DNA from: JBHEMT01 sp046262435
GTDB lineage: Bacteria; Chloroflexota; Dormibacteria; Aeolococcales; Aeolococcaceae
Length of the DNA: 13,633 nucleotides
Assembly (NCBI GenBank): GCA_046262435.1
Contig: JBHEMT010000088.1
Location: 1 to 13,633, forward strand
Direction: 5' to 3'
The notes under the pieces are model-generated. The model saw only the letters and a program-made list of their open reading frames with translations. It was not told where the DNA came from and searched no databases. How positions within the stretch are numbered: the stretch's first letter is position 1; every line of letters starts with the position of its first letter. Position numbers and translations under genes: made by a program. Shown piece after piece: positions 10,682 to 13,633 of this stretch.

Positions 10682-10759
10682 GACAGCGCGCTGTGTTTCC
10701 CCGGGCAACGCGGGCTTCACGGGACTGTCGCAACCGCCCCAATAACTGCGCGCGGCTGC

Positions 10760-10765
10760 TAGCGT
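10760..10765 (+). promoter_or_regulatory. Possible -10 box of the DUF4234-like gene
   Basis: TAGCGT fits TANNNT and would start transcription near 10772, giving a leader of about 32 nt that contains the GGAG ribosome binding site. No -35 is evident, so the call is tentative. Confidence 0.3.
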
Positions 10766-10791
10766 GACAGCGTTCGGTACGTCACACCAAC

Positions 10792-10795
10792 GGAG
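10792..10795 (+). promoter_or_regulatory. Ribosome binding site of the DUF4234-like gene
   Basis: GGAG lies 8 nt before the ATG at 10804 and fixes that start. Together with ppdK this is one of the few clear Shine-Dalgarno sites in the window. Confidence 0.55.
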
Positions 10796-10803
10796 TTCCA
10801 CCC

Positions 10804-11598
10804 ATGGCCGAATCCCACGAGTACGACTCGCGTCCGCCCCGGGGCGGTTCCCGGCAGGACGGACAGGTCGCGCTTGCCGAGCGCGAGCCGGACGACCTCA
10901 TCACTCGCACAAGGTCGGCAGTCAGCGACCTTGCCGGAGAGTCCGCTCCGCGGTGGAGCTTCGGCGCTCCCGAGCCCTTCGCCCACCCGGAGGGCGGTCC
11001 GGCCCGACCGGCCGACGTGCCGCCTGGTACGGGCGAGCCGCGCCGCGCCTCCTTTGGCCCGGCCGGCAAGCACCGTTCACCGGCCGCGGTGGTGGCGCTC
11101 TCGATGCTCACGCTGGGTCTCTCCTCGCTCATCTGGCACCACCGGGTCAACTGCGAGATGGGCGACTTCGACCCCCGGCTGCGAGTCAGGCCGGCGCGCA
11201 GCGCCTGGGCGCTGAGCATTCCGTGGTTGCTCGGACTGGCCACCACCCTGGCCGGTGTGGGCCTGCTGATCGAGCGCCACCGGCGCCCGGAGCAGGTGGC
11301 GATGCTGCCCGGGTGGCTGGGCTACGCGCTGCTTGCCGGGGTGCTTGCGGTGCCCTACCTCACCCTGCTGCTGCCCTTTGGCAGTCTTGCCGTGGTCATG
11401 ACCCTGGAACGCCTTCGCCTGGTCCAGGAGCACATCGGCGTCCCCGGCGATGTTCAGCTGCAGCCGGTGCGCGAGGTGGCGCGACTGCTGATCCCGGTGA
11501 CCGGTGGGCTGCTCCTGCAGCTGCGGCAGCAGAGCGCACTCGACGACGTCTGGGAGTGGGCGGATACCGCCCCAAACCGTCGCCGGCGGCGCGCCTGA
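10804..11598 (+). CDS. DUF4234-like integral membrane protein
   Basis: The 264-residue protein has a disordered, charged N-terminus (about 1-90) and a membrane domain with hydrophobic segments near residues 93-111, 136-156 and 172-201, and perhaps 227-240. It ends in a run of arginines. The stretch 'SMLTLGLSSLIWHHRVNCEM' followed by 'DFDPRLRVRP' strongly resembles the DUF4234 pattern of actinobacterial and related proteins, where a short helix ending in Trp is followed by an 'N-E-D-F-D-P' motif. The biochemical function of that family is not known, and I infer none. The ATG is supported by a ribosome binding site. The ParA-type gene follows after about 100 nt with its own possible promoter, so they may or may not be one unit. 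Confidence 0.75.
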   Translation: MAESHEYDSRPPRGGSRQDGQVALAEREPDDLITRTRSAVSDLAGESAPRWSFGAPEPFAHPEGGPARPADVPPGTGEPRRASFGPAGKHRSPAAVVALSMLTLGLSSLIWHHRVNCEMGDFDPRLRVRPARSAWALSIPWLLGLATTLAGVGLLIERHRRPEQVAMLPGWLGYALLAGVLAVPYLTLLLPFGSLAVVMTLERLRLVQEHIGVPGDVQLQPVREVARLLIPVTGGLLLQLRQQSALDDVWEWADTAPNRRRRRA

Positions 11599-11624
11599 GC
11601 GTCACGGTGCTCGGAAACAGGCCG

Positions 11625-11630
11625 TACACT
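11625..11630 (+). promoter_or_regulatory. -10 box upstream of the ParA-type gene
   Basis: TACACT would start transcription near 11637. No start codon lies there in the ParA frame, so a leader of about 65 nt is predicted before the GTG at 11702. The candidate -35 position holds only TCACGG, a poor match. Confidence 0.38.
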
Positions 11631-11701
11631 GGTCCGTCGGCGTCCTCTCGGCGCCCGCTGATCCCATCGCCACGGCGGCGGCAACCGGGTCTCTGACAGA
11701 A

Positions 11702-12466
11702 GTGACCATATCCATCGCATGCGTCTCCGGCAAGGGAGGCGTGGGCAAGACCACCACCTGCGCCTCACTGGCGGGAGCGCTGGCCGAACGCGGGCTCCGT
11801 GTGCTCGCCATCGATATGGACCCACAGTCGAACCTCACCTCGGGGCTCGGCTTCAACCCGTACAGCCTGGAGCGCACCATCTCCGAGGTGCTGACCGGCG
11901 CGCTACCGGTGGCCGACGTGGTGCTGCACACCGCGTGGCCGAACCTCGACCTTGTGCCCGCCAACCCCGACCTGTCCGCGGTCGAGGATGAGCTGCAGTC
12001 GTCATTGAACCGCGAGACGGTGCTGCGTGACGCCCTGCGCGGCGACGGTGTGGCCGCGTACGACTACCTGATGTTCGACACCCCACCCAACTTCGGCTTC
12101 CACACGGTCAACGTTCTGGCCGCGACGGACTACATCCTGGTTCCGGTGCAGATGTCGGGCTACGCGATCAAGGGGCTCAAGGAGGTGCTGCGCACAGTTC
12201 ACGCAGCCCGGCAGCGGCTCAACCCCAACCTGCGAGTGCTCGGCCTGGTGCCCACGTTCGTCAACCTGCGCACCAACTTCAGCCGCGATATGGTGGCCGG
12301 GTTGCGGCAGATCCCCAACCTGCGTGTCTTCGACACCATGATCAAGATGACGGTCAAACTTCAGGAGACCGCGCTCGCCGGGGTCCCGATCACCTCCTAC
12401 GCCTCGTCGACGGAGGCAGCCGCCTCCTATCGGCGGCTGGCGGACGAGGTGATCGCCAGTGTCTGA
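11702..12466 (+). CDS. ParA/Soj-family partitioning-type ATPase (orphan)
   Basis: The 254-residue protein is a small ParA/MinD-superfamily ATPase; such proteins dimerise on ATP binding and position DNA or protein cargo on the nucleoid or membrane. It has the deviant Walker A 'SGKGGVGKTT' (signature Lys11, Lys16), 'DMDPQSN' with Asp40 (switch I), Walker B 'DYLMFDTPPN' (about 121-130) and the C-terminal 'KLQETALAGVPITSYASSTEAA' pattern. There is no N-terminal HTH, as in chromosomal Soj and unlike P1-type ParA, and no amphipathic MinD-type membrane helix at the C-terminus. The GTG at 11702 starts the protein five residues before the first conserved strand; no better in-frame start exists nearby. 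No parB gene or parS site is seen. It overlaps the next gene by 8 nt, so the partner is probably that protein. Confidence 0.9.
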   Translation: MTISIACVSGKGGVGKTTTCASLAGALAERGLRVLAIDMDPQSNLTSGLGFNPYSLERTISEVLTGALPVADVVLHTAWPNLDLVPANPDLSAVEDELQSSLNRETVLRDALRGDGVAAYDYLMFDTPPNFGFHTVNVLAATDYILVPVQMSGYAIKGLKEVLRTVHAARQRLNPNLRVLGLVPTFVNLRTNFSRDMVAGLRQIPNLRVFDTMIKMTVKLQETALAGVPITSYASSTEAAASYRRLADEVIASV

Positions 12467-13118
12467 GAGCGCCGGCGCGCACGAGCGGTTGCAGGTGACG
12501 GCGGCGGGGTCTGAGGCCGCGGGGCAGGCACCTGACCCGGAGCGCCCAGCCGGGCCGGAGGGGCTCGATGGCCCGGCCGGCCCGGAGGCGGGCGCCCCCG
12601 CGGTCGAGAGCCCGGCGCCAGACCACGCCGCGGTGGCCGATGCCGACGAGCCTCCGTGGCGCGGCGGCCTCAGAGTGCACAGCCCTGAGCCGGAGGCCGT
12701 CCACGAGGCAGACCATCCAGCGCCGGTGGCAGTGCTCACCGACGCCCGGACGGCCGCGCCGGAGCTGGCCGCACCCGACGCGCCGGCCGCCCACGCAGCA
12801 CCGTCGCGCCGGGCGCGGCGGCATCGCACCGGGGTGCTCCCCAACCTGGTGGAGGCAGCGGACGTCCCGGAGGACGCGGAGGGGCGGGTGGTGTTCTACG
12901 TCCTCGTCCCGCCCCCCGACACCCCGCCCGGGCCGGAGCTCCTGCCCGCCGCGGTGGCCGAGGCCGAGCCGGGCCCGCTGGAGGAGGCGATGACCCGAGC
13001 CGCCACCGGGCCGATGCGGCTGATCCTGCGCGGCGGTCTGGCCGGGTGGGCCCCTGTGGTGCTCCTGGGGTTGCTCTTTGTCGGGGTCTTCCTGGTGGGG
13101 ATGCGCATCGCTCGCTGA
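12459..13118 (+). CDS. Pro/Ala-rich protein with C-terminal membrane anchor, ParA partner candidate
   Basis: The 219-residue protein has no family I recognise. Residues 1 to about 115 are low-complexity, rich in Ala, Pro, Glu and Asp, and surely disordered. A basic patch 'SRRARRHRTG' (about 116-125) leads into what may be a small folded stretch, 'VLPNLVEAADVPEDAEG' and 'RVVFYVLVPPPDTPP' (about 126-157). One hydrophobic helix, 'WAPVVLLGLLFVGVFLVGM' (about 197-215), ends four residues before the C-terminus, so it looks tail-anchored with the bulk in the cytoplasm. Its GTG start lies inside the ParA-type gene with an 8-nt overlap, indicating coupled translation. Codon use and G+C match the neighbours. 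A role as membrane-side partner or cargo adaptor of the ATPase is inference from position and shape. Confidence 0.78.
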   Translation: MSESAGAHERLQVTAAGSEAAGQAPDPERPAGPEGLDGPAGPEAGAPAVESPAPDHAAVADADEPPWRGGLRVHSPEPEAVHEADHPAPVAVLTDARTAAPELAAPDAPAAHAAPSRRARRHRTGVLPNLVEAADVPEDAEGRVVFYVLVPPPDTPPGPELLPAAVAEAEPGPLEEAMTRAATGPMRLILRGGLAGWAPVVLLGLLFVGVFLVGMRIAR

Positions 13119-13146
13119 GCAGCGTCGCCACGGCGGTGTGCCTGCC

Positions 13147-13174
13147 TTGACATACACACATTCAGGTGTATATC
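13147..13174 (+). promoter_or_regulatory. Strong sigma-70-type promoter of radC
   Basis: A perfect TTGACA (13147-13152) is followed after 16 nt by TATATC (13169-13174). This is the best promoter in the window and an AT-rich island in GC-rich DNA. Transcription would start near 13181, so the ATG at 13183 would be leaderless or nearly so. Confidence 0.72.
13149..13174 (+). promoter_or_regulatory. Inverted repeat over the radC promoter, candidate operator
   Basis: GACATACAC (13149-13157) and GTGTATATC (13166-13174) are inverted copies matching at 8 of 9 positions, with an 8-nt centre ACATTCAG. The repeat spans part of the -35, the spacer and the -10, a typical place for a repressor dimer. It does not resemble the known Gram-positive/actinobacterial LexA box (GAAC-N4-GTTC). 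Confidence 0.5.
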
Positions 13175-13182
13175 GTGCGGCC

Positions 13183-13633
13183 ATGCTTCCCGCCATTGCC
13201 GTCGACTCCGACACGCCCCCCGGGCCGCAGCGCCCGCGGTGTCGCGCCCAGCTCGCCGCACTCGCCGACCGGGATCTCGGCTCGCGCAGCGACGCCGAGC
13301 TGATCGCCCAGGTGCTGGGCGGCCCGGAGCCCGCCGCCGATGTCCTGCGCTGCGCCGTCCGTCTCTCCCGACTGCCCTTCTGGGAGCGGCGCGCGCTGGG
13401 GGTGACCGGGCTGATCGAGGAGCACGCTGTTGCGCCCCGCCGGGCGGTGCGGCTGGCCGCCCTATGGGAACTCGCCGAGCGGTGGTATCCCGACGAACGG
13501 CCGGCAATCACCTCACCGCGTGACGCCCTGCTTCTGGTCGACGGCCTGCGCCTGGCCGCGGTGGAGCGCGTGGTGGTGCTCCTCCTCGATGCGCGGCAGC
13601 GGCCGGTGGGCCGGGAAACGGTTGCGGTGGGCA
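13183..13633 (+). CDS. radC: RadC-family (JAB1/MPN-domain) protein, 5' part
   Basis: The frame is open from the ATG at 13183 to the window end (150 codons), so the C-terminus is missing. The N-terminal half fits the RadC helical region: 'RDLGSRSDAELIAQVLGG' corresponds to the family's 'L-S-D-A-E-L-L-A' helix. 'RRAVRLAALWELAERW' corresponds to the helix-hairpin-helix part that usually reads 'A-K-A-A-Q-L-x-A-A-L-E-L'. From about residue 107 the JAB1/MPN-like domain begins with 'ITSPRDALLLVDGLRLAAVE' and 'VVVLLLDARQRPVGRETVAV'. The zinc-binding HxHPSGDP motif would lie downstream of the window. RadC proteins were once tied to DNA repair, but their true role is unsettled. The strong promoter and the operator-like repeat upstream suggest the gene is switched. 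It is separated from the tail-anchored protein gene by 64 nt. Confidence 0.85.
   Translation, partial: MLPAIAVDSDTPPGPQRPRCRAQLAALADRDLGSRSDAELIAQVLGGPEPAADVLRCAVRLSRLPFWERRALGVTGLIEEHAVAPRRAVRLAALWELAERWYPDERPAITSPRDALLLVDGLRLAAVERVVVLLLDARQRPVGRETVAVG

Noticed and set aside
10683..10698. tRNA terminator formed by ACAGCGCGCTGT followed by GTTT
   Set aside because: As a hairpin it leaves only a 4-bp stem with a 4-nt loop and a very short T-run.
10694..10709. parS-like palindrome after the tRNA (TGTTTC followed by an imperfect inverted half)
   Set aside because: Only the left half matches the parS consensus; the right half is poor and no parB gene is present.
10764..11696. 310-codon plus-strand frame overlapping the DUF4234-like gene
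   Set aside because: Arg/Ala/Gly-rich with no hydrophobic pattern or motif; the alternative frame has a ribosome binding site, membrane helices and a family-like motif.
11504..11701. Upstream extension of the ParA-type gene to a start at 11504
   Set aside because: It would overlap the DUF4234-like gene by about 95 nt, lacks homology to ParA proteins, and a -10 box at 11625 lies inside it.

Overview
This is a GC-rich bacterial chromosome segment (roughly 70% G+C by eye) carrying almost entirely housekeeping genes, twelve of them complete, with one tRNA and a cut gene at each end. The order glyS, ppdK, dnaG, rpoD is an old arrangement known from Firmicutes and Chloroflexota-type genomes. With the high G+C, frequent GTG starts, apparently leaderless promoters and a sortase, it suggests a high-GC soil-type lineage such as Dormibacterota/Chloroflexota or a deep actinobacterium. 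That placement is inference; a tree of DnaG or RpoD would settle it.

Layout. 1-334 is the 3' end of glycyl-tRNA synthetase. 409-1080 is a membrane-anchored sortase, convergent with a papain-family (C1A) cysteine peptidase at 1893-1111 on the minus strand. The peptidase and the pyruvate phosphate dikinase gene (2000-4987) diverge from a compact shared promoter region. ppdK encodes an unusual N-terminal extension of about 112 residues, rich in Lys/Thr/Ala, and is followed with a 1-nt overlap by a small unknown gene. Then come an HTH/coiled-coil protein (5334-6032), DNA primase dnaG (6050-7903), the principal sigma factor rpoD (7917-9065) and a GT-C-type membrane glycosyltransferase-like protein (9066-10580). 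A tRNA-Asn(GTT) lies at 10607-10681. The last part holds a DUF4234-like membrane protein, an orphan ParA-type ATPase overlapping a proline/alanine-rich protein with a C-terminal membrane anchor, and the 5' part of a RadC-family gene behind a near-consensus promoter that overlaps an inverted repeat.

How it works together. dnaG and rpoD recall the macromolecular-synthesis operon, but each has its own -10-like box built onto the stop codon of the gene before it. In several genes the -10 box lies only 6-7 nt before the start codon, which predicts leaderless mRNAs. ppdK and the DUF4234 gene instead have a leader and a Shine-Dalgarno sequence. No stretch above 300 bases lacks a gene. I see no insertion sequence, phage gene, CRISPR array or defence cassette. 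The points most worth a second look are the basic PPDK tail, the ParA/tail-anchored pair, the HTH/coiled-coil protein beside dnaG, and the operator-like repeat before radC.
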